Part shown: positions 18,201 to 26,116 of the stretch, one piece after another | Position numbering within the stretch: position 1 is the first letter of the stretch | Layout of the letters: every line of letters starts with the position of its first letter | Assembly: GCF_021325795.1 (NCBI RefSeq) | Contig: NZ_JAHPZX010000001.1 | Coordinates: 558,001-622,000, forward strand | DNA from: Bordetella sp. LUAb4 | GTDB taxonomy: Bacteria > Pseudomonadota > Gammaproteobacteria > Burkholderiales > Burkholderiaceae_B | Length of the DNA stretch: 64,000 nucleotides | Direction of reading: 5' to 3' | Made by a program: the position numbers and the translations under genes | The notes under the pieces: generated by a model | The model's database searches: none | What the model saw: the letters and a program-made list of their open reading frames with translations, nothing else | What the model was told of the DNA's origin: nothing

Positions 18201-18627
18201 AGTGGGCAAGCACATCAACGTGGGCAAGAAGAGCTTCGTCGAACCTTATGGCGAGCTGCAAGGCTTCGCCGCGCACAACGCCAACGAGAAACTGGACAGC
18301 GGCTTCCGCATCCACAACGGCGCAACCAAATCCACGCAAGGCGAGATCGGCGTGCTGGGCGGCACCAACTTCGAATTGGGCAAGGGCTACGAAGTACAGC
18401 CTTATCTCAAGACCGCGGTCGTGCGCGAGTTCGTCGACGACAACAGCGTGACGCTCAACGGCACCCGCATCAAGAACGACATGTCGGGCAACCACATGCT
18501 GGTCGGCACCGGCGTGGTCGTGCAGTTGAAGCAGGACCTGCAAGCGCACGTCGATGTGGACTACACCGCCGGCGGCCCCATCAAGCACACCACCGACGTC
18601 AATATCGGCGTGCGCTACGTGTTCTGA
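15280..18627 (+). CDS. Autotransporter 2, pertactin-like, subfamily A
   Basis: A 1115-residue autotransporter, paralogue of its neighbours. Signal peptide at residues 1-28 (MPMTSFRLKATACLLGTSSL...), beta-helix passenger about 30-750, Asn/Asp/His-Pro repeat linker about 760-805, and barrel about 853-1115 ending NIGVRYVF. The mature passenger has two cysteines, Cys33 and Cys65. From about residue 565 onward (GKDNLLVDVRNAGQADVTL) it is nearly identical to autotransporter 3, at DNA level too, while the N-terminal passenger is clearly different. An upstream GTG at 15265 and a downstream ATG at 15286 are alternative starts; 15280 best matches the MPIK/MPMT start of the paralogues. The leader shares GCGCATGGGGCCGTGTC with autotransporter 3. 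Confidence 0.93.
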   Translation: MPMTSFRLKATACLLGTSSLLLCGTSYAATDPCTGAPLDRQAQMNGSTTTFANGTPKTVPGPTNCAVWSVTNGGSLAIQSGGGIGNAFMDIGTLSVQDGGVVTGFAEAGGYYRPSDSTVDGPSAQGVIGTINIYGGGQLGTALIGPQSTLNSLGTDDNNRARVGSIETDGTVTLSHTLVDPNLAVYTAGAALAIDGGQVTINDSEIRGGNGAGNAIRIMGQRTEANTTATVNITNSKIDQVPDADAIALLDRGGYLDYNLTLTNTDVTSAPSNALYIGQTAPPVTNDGHGAINVSISGGTYTGGNAGIAADVWGTKPVDITLTNGVHVLAPNTGAGDIGNAMLLTGTANVTATDSVLEGASHGLKIGSARNALGGPTVALADTQVTGTNGSAIYITRGNQDAVTHSTITIGAGTTLSGGDGNILTTDNGALADFTVDGNAGTRNGAVNLVGNIAASGAGTGLNVQLKTNATINGNIVASAGSGVTLVGDTASSHLNGAVTAAASTANVNLSNGAKVTGGVALSDRSTGQIALTGNGSALSNGNGAAISVNDSTATIALNSGATLAGKDNLLVDVRNAGQADVTLDNTVQTGDMMRAADSTLNVKLQNNTQYTGNVKANSMTVSSGSSWLMDNPQATDIGGLTLNTGLVDFNAGNGPFKTLKTSSLDGSGGRFNMGVDFNPGAGNDLLQVAGKVDNDNRLHVDAKDQSVADPRNHITLVQTGGGNGQFGLVEGEKVDAGIYVYNLQRTGDDWELVQSGTRPDNPKNPNHPDDPDHPDDPNHPNNPDNPDNPNNPDNPGNPDKNPPKNIPDAQHLSPAAKTALNVASALPFEFYGEMDTLRKRQGDLRLNKTDNGAWVRSFSNFNEIREAAAPGYSLNQYGGAFGADKRFELSSGDMYVGGFGSYSYNTVGVDGGSSGRTNSYGLGGYATWLRSDGWYVDSILKANSFENDLRVVGSNGTPAHGHYNTPGYGGSVEVGKHINVGKKSFVEPYGELQGFAAHNANEKLDSGFRIHNGATKSTQGEIGVLGGTNFELGKGYEVQPYLKTAVVREFVDDNSVTLNGTRIKNDMSGNHMLVGTGVVVQLKQDLQAHVDVDYTAGGPIKHTTDVNIGVRYVF
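17557..17692 (+). repeat. 9-bp tandem repeats encoding Asn-Pro-Asp linker, autotransporter 2
   Basis: Nine-base units such as AAT-CCC-GAC and CAC-CCC-AAC encode repeated NPD, HPD and NPN triplets. The tract is shorter than the matching one in autotransporter 3 although the flanking DNA is nearly identical, so unit number has changed. Confidence 0.8.
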
Positions 18628-18663
18628 GAGCCGTCAGATCAAGTTGCGAGGGCGAGTCAGAAA

Positions 18664-18715
18664 TTTCCGATGGGTATCAGGGTAAATACCGATGAGAATT
18701 CGGTCTTTACCTAAC
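18664..18715 (+). promoter_or_regulatory. Autotransporter upstream element, copy 3, with hairpin/operator dyad
   Basis: Contains TTTCCGATGGG, then a dyad with arms GGTAAA-TA-CCGA (18681-18692) and TCGG-TC-TTTACC (18700-18711), ten matched pairs with one internal 2-base mismatch. It lies about 95 bases before the start of autotransporter 3 and is conserved before autotransporter 2. It could be an operator or a transcript hairpin; no regulator is identified. Confidence 0.5.
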
Positions 18716-18805
18716 CCGCACCCTCGCCCATCGTAAAGAGTAGGCGCGAAGCAGTCATTCACCGACTGCTCGCGCTGGCGCATGGGGCCGTGTCACTCCC
18801 CCCTT

Positions 18806-21800
18806 ATGCCTATCAAATCCTTTCGCCTCAAAGCCACCGTCCTCCTGTTGGGAACCTCTTCTCTGGTGCTATGTGCCGCCGCTCACGCAGCGGCCGATAC
18901 CTGCTCGCCGCGTCTGAACACCGAGAAAAAAATGGACGAGCACGACAATCTTGTTTCGAACACCAACGGCTTGGTGACGATGAACAAGAGTTGTGAAAGC
19001 TGGGAGGCCAACGCAAATTCCACCATCACCGTTCTCGACAACGGCGGCCAGATCGGCAATGTGCAATTGACGGGAAATGCCAGCCTGCTGGTCAAAGGCG
19101 CCGCCACCCCCGCCGATCAGGGGGGCGTAGTCGCGGGATTCGTCGAGGCCGGCGGAACCTATGGGTCCCTTAGCGGGGGGACGACCGGGCCTAAGGGCGG
19201 CCAGGGAACCATAGGCGTCGAATCGGGAGGGCAGATCGGCTACGCGCTCATCGGCGCCGACTCGGCGTTGAATACCGTGCAGACCAGCGATCAACAAGCC
19301 AGGATCGGCGCAATCAGGACCGAAGGCACCGTCAGGTTGGACAATGCCGAGCTGGATTACGCCTTTGCGCCCCAATATCAAAACGACCCTCAAACCACTG
19401 CTGTCGTCGACCAGCGAGGGGGCACCGTCACCATCACCAACTCGTCGATCTCCGGCGATAACAACAGCAGGTTGTTGGGCGTCGAAATGGCTGTAACGGC
19501 CGCTGAGCCTAAACCAATCGCGACGCTGAACCTCACCAACACCACTATCGATCACGTCGCCAACTCGGGAATATTCGTCAGCGAAGGTGCCGGACTCTCC
19601 GACTACAAGTTGAATCTCACCGGCGATACGGTCACTGCCGGCAACACCGGCGCCGCACTCGATATACATCAAGCAAGTTCCGGCCGATACGGCAATATCA
19701 CAACGCTGGTCAGCGGCGGCACGTACACCGGCCCGATCGGCGCGTCATTGGACGTGGATGGCGGCCATCCAGTCAACCTCAGTGTGCAAAACAACGCCAC
19801 GCTGCGTGGCGTCGCGGGACAGGTCACCGATAGCGGGACCGCCTTGTGGATCGGCGGCGAGGCTTATGTGAATATCACCGACAGCAACTTGATCGGCGAT
19901 ACCAACGGGATCAAGGTGACGTCCAATTCCAACGCAAATTCGGGTCCGACCATCACCTTGTCCAACTCAACGGTGACCGGCGGCAGCGACGCCGCCATAC
20001 ATCTCACCCACGAAGATGGCGACACCGATCAACGCTCCGGCATCCAGATCGGCGCGGGATCGACGCTGACCGGCGGTGACGGCAACATCCTCAAGATGGA
20101 CAAAGGCGCCGTGTCCTCGGTGTACGTTGACGGCCACGCTGGCGGCGACGCTAATAGCACCGTCAACCTGGCGGGCAATATTTCCGTGTCCGGTGCACGC
20201 ACCGACTTGTGGTTGACGCTGAGAAATCACGCCACCATCGCAGGCGGCCTGACTGTCGGCGATACGGCTACGACTATTGCCACGATCGACGGTGCGGCTT
20301 CCTCGCTTGCCAACAAAGATGGCGCCGCCGTTACGATAGACAGCGGCAAGGGCACGATAAATCTGACCAACGGCGGCACGCTGGCAGGCAAGGACAATCT
20401 GTTGGTCGATGTCAGGAATGGCGGCCAAGCGGATGTTACGCTGGACAACACCGTGCAGACCGGCGACATGATGCGTGGCGCCGACAGCAACTTGAACGTG
20501 AAGTTGCAAAACAACACGCAGTACACCGGCAACGTCAAAGCCAACAGCATGACGGTGAGCAGCGGATCCTCTTGGCTGCTGGACAATCCTCAAGCCACGG
20601 ATATCGGCGGCTTGACGCTCAATACCGGCTTGGTCGATTTCAATGCCGGCAACGGCCCCTTCAAGACGCTCAAGACCTCGAGCCTGGCTGGGTCGGGCGG
20701 CCGCTTCAATATGGGCGTGGACTTCAACCCCGGCGCAGGCAATGACCTACTGCAGGTCGCCGGCAAGGTAGAGAACGACAACCGGCTGCATGTTGACGCC
20801 AAGGACCAGAGCGTGGCGGATCCCCGCAATCACATCACCCTGGTGCAAACAGGCGGCGGCAATGGCCAGTTCGGATTGGTGGAAGGTGAAAAAGTCGACG
20901 CCGGCATCTACGTCTATGACTTGCAGCGCACGGGTGACAATTGGGAATTGGTGCAAAGCGGGACACTCCCTGACAACAACAATCCCAAGAATCCGAACCA
21001 CCCGGACGATCCGGATCACCCCGATGATCCTGACCACCCCAACAACCCCAATAACCCCGACAATCCCGACAACCCTGCTAATCCCAACAACCCTGCTAAT
21101 CCCAACAACCCTGATAATCCCAACAACCCGGATAACCCAGGCAATCCGGACAAGGACCCGCCCAAGGTCCCCGACGCCCAGCACCTGTCGCCCGCTGCCA
21201 AGACGGCACTCAACGTCGCCAGCGCCCTGCCCTTCGAGTTCTATGGCGAAATGGATACCCTGCGCAAACGCCAGGGCGACCTGCGCCTGAACAAGACCGA
21301 CAACGGCGCATGGGTGCGCAGCTTCAGCAACTTCAACGAGATCCGCGAAGCGGCCGCGCCCGGCTACAGCTTGAATCAATACGGCGGCGCTTTCGGTGCG
21401 GACAAGCGCTTTGAATTGTCTTCCGGCGATCTCTACGTCGGCGGCTTCGGCTCCTACAGCTACAACACCGTGGGCGTGGATGGCGGCTCGTCGGGACGTA
21501 CCAACAGCTATGGCCTGGGTGGCTACGCCACCTGGCTGCGCAGCGATGGCTGGTATGTGGACAGCATCCTCAAGGCCAACAGCTTCGAGAACGATCTGCG
21601 CGTGGTCGGCAGCAACGGCACGCCCGCTCATGGCCACTACAACACGCCCGGCTATGGCGGCTCGGTGGAAGTGGGCAAGCACATCAACGTGGGCAAGAAG
21701 AGCTTCGTCGAACCTTATGGTGAACTGCAAGGCTTCGCCGCGCACAACGCCAACGAGAAACTGGACAGCGGCTTCCGCATCCACAACGGCGCAACCAAAT

Positions 21801-22096
21801 CCACGCAAGGCGAGATCGGCGTGCTGGGCGGCACCAACTTCGAATTGGGCAAGGGCTACGAAGTACAGCCTTATCTCAAGACCGCGGTCGTGCGCGAGTT
21901 CGTCGACGACAACAGCGTGACGCTCAACGGCACCCGCATCAAGAACGACATGTCGGGCAACCACATGCTGGTCGGCACCGGCGTGGTCGTGCAATTGAAG
22001 CAGGACCTGCAAGCCCACGTCGATGTGGACTACACCGCCGGCGGCCCCATCAAGCACACCACCGACGTCAATATCGGCGTGCGCTACGTATTCTGA
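18806..22096 (+). CDS. Autotransporter 3, pertactin-like, subfamily A
   Basis: A 1096-residue autotransporter with signal peptide (MPIKSFRLKATVLLLGTSSL, cut near 28), beta-helix passenger about 30-715, the longest Asn-Pro-rich linker of subfamily A (about 721-787) and barrel about 832-1096 ending NIGVRYVF. The only mature cysteines are Cys33 and Cys63. Its 3' half is almost the same as that of autotransporter 2, whereas residues about 30-520 differ throughout. This suggests passenger exchange or gene conversion of the barrel end. An in-frame ATG at 18782 would add eight residues. The surface role (adhesion or immune interaction) is inferred from the family. Confidence 0.93.
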   Translation: MPIKSFRLKATVLLLGTSSLVLCAAAHAAADTCSPRLNTEKKMDEHDNLVSNTNGLVTMNKSCESWEANANSTITVLDNGGQIGNVQLTGNASLLVKGAATPADQGGVVAGFVEAGGTYGSLSGGTTGPKGGQGTIGVESGGQIGYALIGADSALNTVQTSDQQARIGAIRTEGTVRLDNAELDYAFAPQYQNDPQTTAVVDQRGGTVTITNSSISGDNNSRLLGVEMAVTAAEPKPIATLNLTNTTIDHVANSGIFVSEGAGLSDYKLNLTGDTVTAGNTGAALDIHQASSGRYGNITTLVSGGTYTGPIGASLDVDGGHPVNLSVQNNATLRGVAGQVTDSGTALWIGGEAYVNITDSNLIGDTNGIKVTSNSNANSGPTITLSNSTVTGGSDAAIHLTHEDGDTDQRSGIQIGAGSTLTGGDGNILKMDKGAVSSVYVDGHAGGDANSTVNLAGNISVSGARTDLWLTLRNHATIAGGLTVGDTATTIATIDGAASSLANKDGAAVTIDSGKGTINLTNGGTLAGKDNLLVDVRNGGQADVTLDNTVQTGDMMRGADSNLNVKLQNNTQYTGNVKANSMTVSSGSSWLLDNPQATDIGGLTLNTGLVDFNAGNGPFKTLKTSSLAGSGGRFNMGVDFNPGAGNDLLQVAGKVENDNRLHVDAKDQSVADPRNHITLVQTGGGNGQFGLVEGEKVDAGIYVYDLQRTGDNWELVQSGTLPDNNNPKNPNHPDDPDHPDDPDHPNNPNNPDNPDNPANPNNPANPNNPDNPNNPDNPGNPDKDPPKVPDAQHLSPAAKTALNVASALPFEFYGEMDTLRKRQGDLRLNKTDNGAWVRSFSNFNEIREAAAPGYSLNQYGGAFGADKRFELSSGDLYVGGFGSYSYNTVGVDGGSSGRTNSYGLGGYATWLRSDGWYVDSILKANSFENDLRVVGSNGTPAHGHYNTPGYGGSVEVGKHINVGKKSFVEPYGELQGFAAHNANEKLDSGFRIHNGATKSTQGEIGVLGGTNFELGKGYEVQPYLKTAVVREFVDDNSVTLNGTRIKNDMSGNHMLVGTGVVVQLKQDLQAHVDVDYTAGGPIKHTTDVNIGVRYVF
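20969..21167 (+). repeat. 9-bp tandem repeats encoding Asn-Pro linker, autotransporter 3
   Basis: About 200 bases of nine-base units (AAC-CCC-GAC, AAC-CCT-GCT and similar) encode NPD, NPN and NPA triplets. A duplicated pair of units (CCTGCTAATCCCAACAAC twice) is seen near 21073-21108, direct evidence of unit duplication. Confidence 0.82.
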
Positions 22097-22127
22097 ACGC
22101 CGCCTGACATCGCGTTATCCACCGCAT

Positions 22128-22154
22128 ATCGGCCGCCCTCATGAGGCGGCCGAT
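22128..22154 (+). terminator. Hairpin after autotransporter 3
   Basis: A ten-base perfect stem ATCGGCCGCC / GGCGGCCGAT with a seven-base loop, 32 bases after the stop. No T-run follows. It separates the subfamily A genes from the subfamily B genes. Confidence 0.6.
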
Positions 22155-22228
22155 CCTTGATCGCCTCGTGATCTTGCAATCGTCATGTTTTCAAAACGCC
22201 GCTTGGGACTTTTCCCATATTAACGGCT

Positions 22229-22245
22229 CTTTAGGAATCCTAAAG
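22229..22245. promoter_or_regulatory. 17-bp perfect palindrome upstream of autotransporter 4
   Basis: CTTTAGGAATCCTAAAG is a perfect 17-base palindrome around a central A, 85-101 bases before the autotransporter 4 start. Its TTTAGGA/TCCTAAA half-sites resemble, with differences, the TTTCCTA heptads bound by the Bordetella regulator BvgA. It is a good operator candidate; the regulator is unproven. Confidence 0.55.
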
Positions 22246-22329
22246 TGAGACCCATGCTTTTGCGGCCTCTCCAACAACGCCATCGTTGGTCACACCGCGT
22301 CCTCAATCCACATATAAAAGGCGCTAGAA

Positions 22330-25300
22330 ATGAAGCTCTTCAAGAGAACGAATATCTCGCTGTTGATCACCCTGTTGGGAACCGGTTTTGTCCTCGCGGC
22401 TCCTGTGGCCCACGCATCGACAGTCATGGAATGTCCTGGGGTGAACGATCAGCTTTCTCCTGATTCCCTGGACCCGACCAAGGTCGACAACGGCAAGACG
22501 ACCACCCAACTGAAGCCCACCAAGAACGTCAGCACTAACGACGAGTGCGCGACGTATATGGCGACCAACGGCACGGTCAACGTGCAGAATGGTGGCAGCA
22601 CGGGTAATGTCATCGTCCAGAACAGCGGCGTGGTGAATGTGCAAACCGGCGGCACCGTCAACGGCGTCATCACCGCCGGCAACTATATGGAAGCGAAGGA
22701 CGGCACGTCGAGTCAGTATGGCGGCGTCGGCACCGTCAGCCTGTCATCCGGCTCGACCACCGGTGGCGTCCTGATCGGCGACGGTTCGACCCTCATCGCG
22801 AACGGCGCCGACATCGGCTGGGTCAAATCCGCGGGGACCACCAACATCACCGGCGGCACGATCAACCCCAAGGGTTATGGCCTGGGCACGCCGGACCAGG
22901 AGTACGATGCCGCCGTCGAGATCAATGGCGGCAGCGCCACCTTGAGCAAGGTCACCATCAACGCTTCCGATAGCGACATGGTGCAAGCCGGCGTTGCGGG
23001 GATCAAGATCAACGGCGACAGCAATTTCGATGGCCCCGCCGCCAACCTCGACATCACCATCAACGATCACACCGTGGTCACGGCCATCGACCCGCTGAAC
23101 ATCACGCGCAACGCCAGCGCGCCAGACGGCGACTACACCATCAATATCGCGGATTCATCATTCACGGCCCTGCAGAACACCAACACGGTGAGCGGCGCGG
23201 GCATGCGGGTGGAGGTCGCCGGCGGCACGCACCCGGTCGCCATTACCACGTCGGGCAGCACCTTCACCGGTTCGACCGGCCTGGAGTTCTCCACCCAGGA
23301 CGCGGGCACCAGCCTGACCGACACAGGCAGCACCTTCAAGTCCGACAACACCATGACGACCGGCACCCCGACCGCCGCGGGCGTGGGCATCTTCGCCAGC
23401 GGCAACGGCAGCGTGGCGCTGAATAAATCGACGGTCATAGGCCTGGAAGATGGCATCACGCTGGACACGCAAGCCACCGGCGACGGCACCACGCTGACCC
23501 TGGCCAATGGCACGAATGTCAGCGCCGGCAGCGGCAGCGCCCTGCACATCGTCAACCGCCAAAACAATGCCAACGCCGTCGCGCATGTCTCGATTGAATC
23601 GGGATCGACGCTGGCTGCCGATCAAAGCGGCACCATCATCCAGGCCGACGGCGGCGCCAAGGCGCAAGTCAAGGCCGATAACGTCGCCTTGACCGGCAAC
23701 ATCGCGGCCACCGGCAAGGACACGAAGCTCGACGTCTATGCGCAGAACCAGGCGTCCATCACCGGTGCCTTCAACGCCACCACCGGCGCCAACCTGGGTG
23801 TAGGCGCCACCAATGCGAGCCTGACGGGCGACCTTGGCGCCGACGGCGCGGGCACGCAGGCAACCCTCCAACTCGATCAAAACGGCGTGTTCACCGGCAA
23901 GGCCCAGGCCATCAACGGCGCCACGTTGTATGTCAACGGCACGGCAAGCGGCGCCCAGTTGCATGGCGCGATCAGCGCCGATGCCAGCACCGCCAACGTG
24001 CAGCTGCAAAACGGCGCCCAGGCGGACGGCGGCGTGGCCCTGAGCAACGGAGCCACCGGTACGGTGACCGTCAGCGGCGCGGGTTCGCTGCTGTCGCGTG
24101 CCGACGGCGCCGCGGTAGACGTGGACAAGGGCACTGCCACCATCAACGTGCTCGATGGCGGCCACCTCCAAGGCCAGGACGGCACGCTCGTCAACGTCAG
24201 CCACGGCAGCGCCAAGGTGCTGCTGTCCAATACCGTGCAGGCCGGCAATATGACGGCGACGGATGGCACCTTGGATCTGACGCTGGCAGGCAGTGCACAA
24301 CTCGACGGCAATGTGTCCGAGAAGAATGGCAGCGTGGTCCTCGCCGACAATGCGGTACTCAACGGCAATGTGGTCGGCCCCAACGTGACCGTGGGCGGCG
24401 CCGCCACCCTCAACGGCAATCTGGATGCCGACTCGCTGACCATGGCGGACAGCGGCACCTGGAAGCTGGGCAATGCCGCTTCGCAATCAATCGACACGCT
24501 GGCCATGAACGGCGGTAACGTCGATTTCAATTCCGGCAACGGTAATTTCAAGACGCTGAGTGCGAGTTCGCTGAGTGGGTCCGGTGGCACCTTGTCGATG
24601 AATGTGGACTTCAATCCGGGCGGCGGCAACGACCAATTGCAAGTCAGTACGGTCGACGGCACCCATGGCCTGCATGTCACCTCGGTCAATCAGGGCGTGG
24701 AGAATCCGCGTAACGACATCACCCTGGTTCAGAGCAACGGCGGCGATGGCAGTTTCAACCTGGTCGGCGACGGCAAGACCGATGCCGGTATCTACGTGTA
24801 CGACGTGAAGCAGGACGGCAATCGATGGGAGCTGGTGCAATCGGGAACGCTGCCTCCGACCGACCCCACGGATCCGACCAATCCCACGAACCCGGATAAC
24901 GGCAATCCGGCGAATCCCAACGGCCCGACCAATAATCCCATTCCCAAGCCCAAGGATCTGTCGCCCGCCGCCAAGACGGCATTGAGCGTGGCCTCGTCCC
25001 TGCCCTACGCCTTCTACGGTGAACTCGATACCTTGCGCCAGCGCGAAGGCGACCTGCGCATGAACAAGGCCGGCAGCGGTTTGTGGGTGCGCAGCTTCGC
25101 CAGCACCAACAAGATGGCGCAGTCGGCGGCACCCGCCTACGACCTGGACCAGTACGGCGGCGCCTTCGGTGCGGATAAACGCTTCCTGCTGTCCTCCGGT
25201 GGCGATATCTATGTCGGTGGTTTCGGCAGCTATAGCTACAACACCTCCGATATCGATGGCGGGTCCTCCGGCCGCACCAATAGTGCCGGCACTGGCGCCT

Positions 25301-25872
25301 ATGTCACCTGGATGTCCCAGGGCGGCTGGTATGCCGATGGCACCATCAAGGCCAACAGCTTCGGCAATGAATTGCGTGTTGTGGGCAGCGATGGCAACCG
25401 TACCCGCGGCAAGTACGACAATTCGGGCTTTGGTGGTTCGATCGAAGTGGGCAAGCACTTCAACCTGCCCAACAAGGGCTACATCGAACCTTATTCGCAG
25501 GTCGCCGCCTTCCAGGGCAGCAGCGTCAACAAGACCCTGGATAACGGCTTCCGCATCCATGACGATCCCACCCGCTCCGTGCGTGGCCAGTTGGGTTTCC
25601 AGGCCGGCACCACCTTCGAGGCCGGCAAGGGTTATATGGTCCAGCCTTATGTGAAGGCCGCCGTGCTGCGCGAGTTCGTCAACAGCAACCACGTTGCGCT
25701 CAACGGCACCACCATTTCAGACAACCTGAACGGCAACCGTGCGTTGGTGGGGCTGGGCATGCAGGCGCAGTTGAAGCAGAGCCTGCAAGTCTACGCCGAC
25801 GTTGATTACACCAGCGGTGGACCGGTGGACCACAGCGTTTCCGGCGATGTCGGCGTGCGCTACGCCTTCTAA
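22330..25872 (+). CDS. Autotransporter 4, pertactin-like, subfamily B
   Basis: A 1180-residue autotransporter. Signal peptide MKLFKRTNISLLITLLGTGF..., cut near residue 29; beta-helix passenger about 30-840, with repeated GNV/GTL/NGG turns; a TLSMNVDFNPGGGNDQLQV autochaperone stretch; an Asp/Thr/Asn-Pro linker about 842-874; barrel about 917-1180 ending DVGVRYAF. Mature cysteines are only Cys35 and Cys73. The ATG follows an AAAAGG site ten bases upstream. The barrel half is nearly identical in DNA to that of autotransporter 5, while the passengers differ more. It is distinct in signal peptide, linker and barrel from subfamily A. Confidence 0.93.
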   Translation: MKLFKRTNISLLITLLGTGFVLAAPVAHASTVMECPGVNDQLSPDSLDPTKVDNGKTTTQLKPTKNVSTNDECATYMATNGTVNVQNGGSTGNVIVQNSGVVNVQTGGTVNGVITAGNYMEAKDGTSSQYGGVGTVSLSSGSTTGGVLIGDGSTLIANGADIGWVKSAGTTNITGGTINPKGYGLGTPDQEYDAAVEINGGSATLSKVTINASDSDMVQAGVAGIKINGDSNFDGPAANLDITINDHTVVTAIDPLNITRNASAPDGDYTINIADSSFTALQNTNTVSGAGMRVEVAGGTHPVAITTSGSTFTGSTGLEFSTQDAGTSLTDTGSTFKSDNTMTTGTPTAAGVGIFASGNGSVALNKSTVIGLEDGITLDTQATGDGTTLTLANGTNVSAGSGSALHIVNRQNNANAVAHVSIESGSTLAADQSGTIIQADGGAKAQVKADNVALTGNIAATGKDTKLDVYAQNQASITGAFNATTGANLGVGATNASLTGDLGADGAGTQATLQLDQNGVFTGKAQAINGATLYVNGTASGAQLHGAISADASTANVQLQNGAQADGGVALSNGATGTVTVSGAGSLLSRADGAAVDVDKGTATINVLDGGHLQGQDGTLVNVSHGSAKVLLSNTVQAGNMTATDGTLDLTLAGSAQLDGNVSEKNGSVVLADNAVLNGNVVGPNVTVGGAATLNGNLDADSLTMADSGTWKLGNAASQSIDTLAMNGGNVDFNSGNGNFKTLSASSLSGSGGTLSMNVDFNPGGGNDQLQVSTVDGTHGLHVTSVNQGVENPRNDITLVQSNGGDGSFNLVGDGKTDAGIYVYDVKQDGNRWELVQSGTLPPTDPTDPTNPTNPDNGNPANPNGPTNNPIPKPKDLSPAAKTALSVASSLPYAFYGELDTLRQREGDLRMNKAGSGLWVRSFASTNKMAQSAAPAYDLDQYGGAFGADKRFLLSSGGDIYVGGFGSYSYNTSDIDGGSSGRTNSAGTGAYVTWMSQGGWYADGTIKANSFGNELRVVGSDGNRTRGKYDNSGFGGSIEVGKHFNLPNKGYIEPYSQVAAFQGSSVNKTLDNGFRIHDDPTRSVRGQLGFQAGTTFEAGKGYMVQPYVKAAVLREFVNSNHVALNGTTISDNLNGNRALVGLGMQAQLKQSLQVYADVDYTSGGPVDHSVSGDVGVRYAF
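24853..24950 (+). repeat. Tandem repeats encoding Thr/Asp/Asn-Pro linker, autotransporter 4
   Basis: Nine-base units of the form ACG-AAC-CCG and GAT-CCG-ACC encode DPT/NPT triplets. The tract is visibly shorter than that of autotransporter 5. Confidence 0.75.
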
Positions 25873-25929
25873 GGCGACCGGTAGCGGCCTCGCGCCGCGG
25901 CCTTGTTTACCTCCCGCTCCTTCATCTTT

Positions 25930-26100
25930 TTCCATCCTTCTTCTCTCCTGAGGAGAGAAGAAGAGAAGAACGAAGAAGGGCCTTTATCTCCTTCGTCTCT
26001 TCGCGGTCTTCTTTTCTCTTGAAGAGAGAAGGGAAAGAGGGAGGATCTTTCTCCTTCCTCTCCTTTCTTCTCCCCTGAGGAGAAAAAAGGAGCAAAAAGG
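25930..26100. repeat. Purine/pyrimidine-rich region with three palindromes before autotransporter 5
   Basis: This leader consists mostly of CT/TC runs alternating with GA/AG runs. It holds a 13-base-arm perfect palindrome (CTTCTTCTCTCCT at 25937-25949 with AGGAGAGAAGAAG at 25951-25963), a smaller one (TCTCTT/AAGAGA near 26015-26027) and a third (TTCTCC/GGAGAA, about 26068-26084). Nothing else in the window has this composition. It lies just before the ribosome site of autotransporter 5. It may act in transcription, mRNA structure or slippage; the function is unknown. Confidence 0.7.
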
Positions 26101-26116
26101 AACGTCAGGAACAACC

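Noticed and set aside
16024-18588. An 854-codon minus-strand open reading through autotransporter 2
   Set aside because: Its Val/Gly/Ile/His-rich repeats are the complement of the autotransporter coding sequence; similar antisense readings occur in every copy, for example 20747-22057 and 28256-29683.
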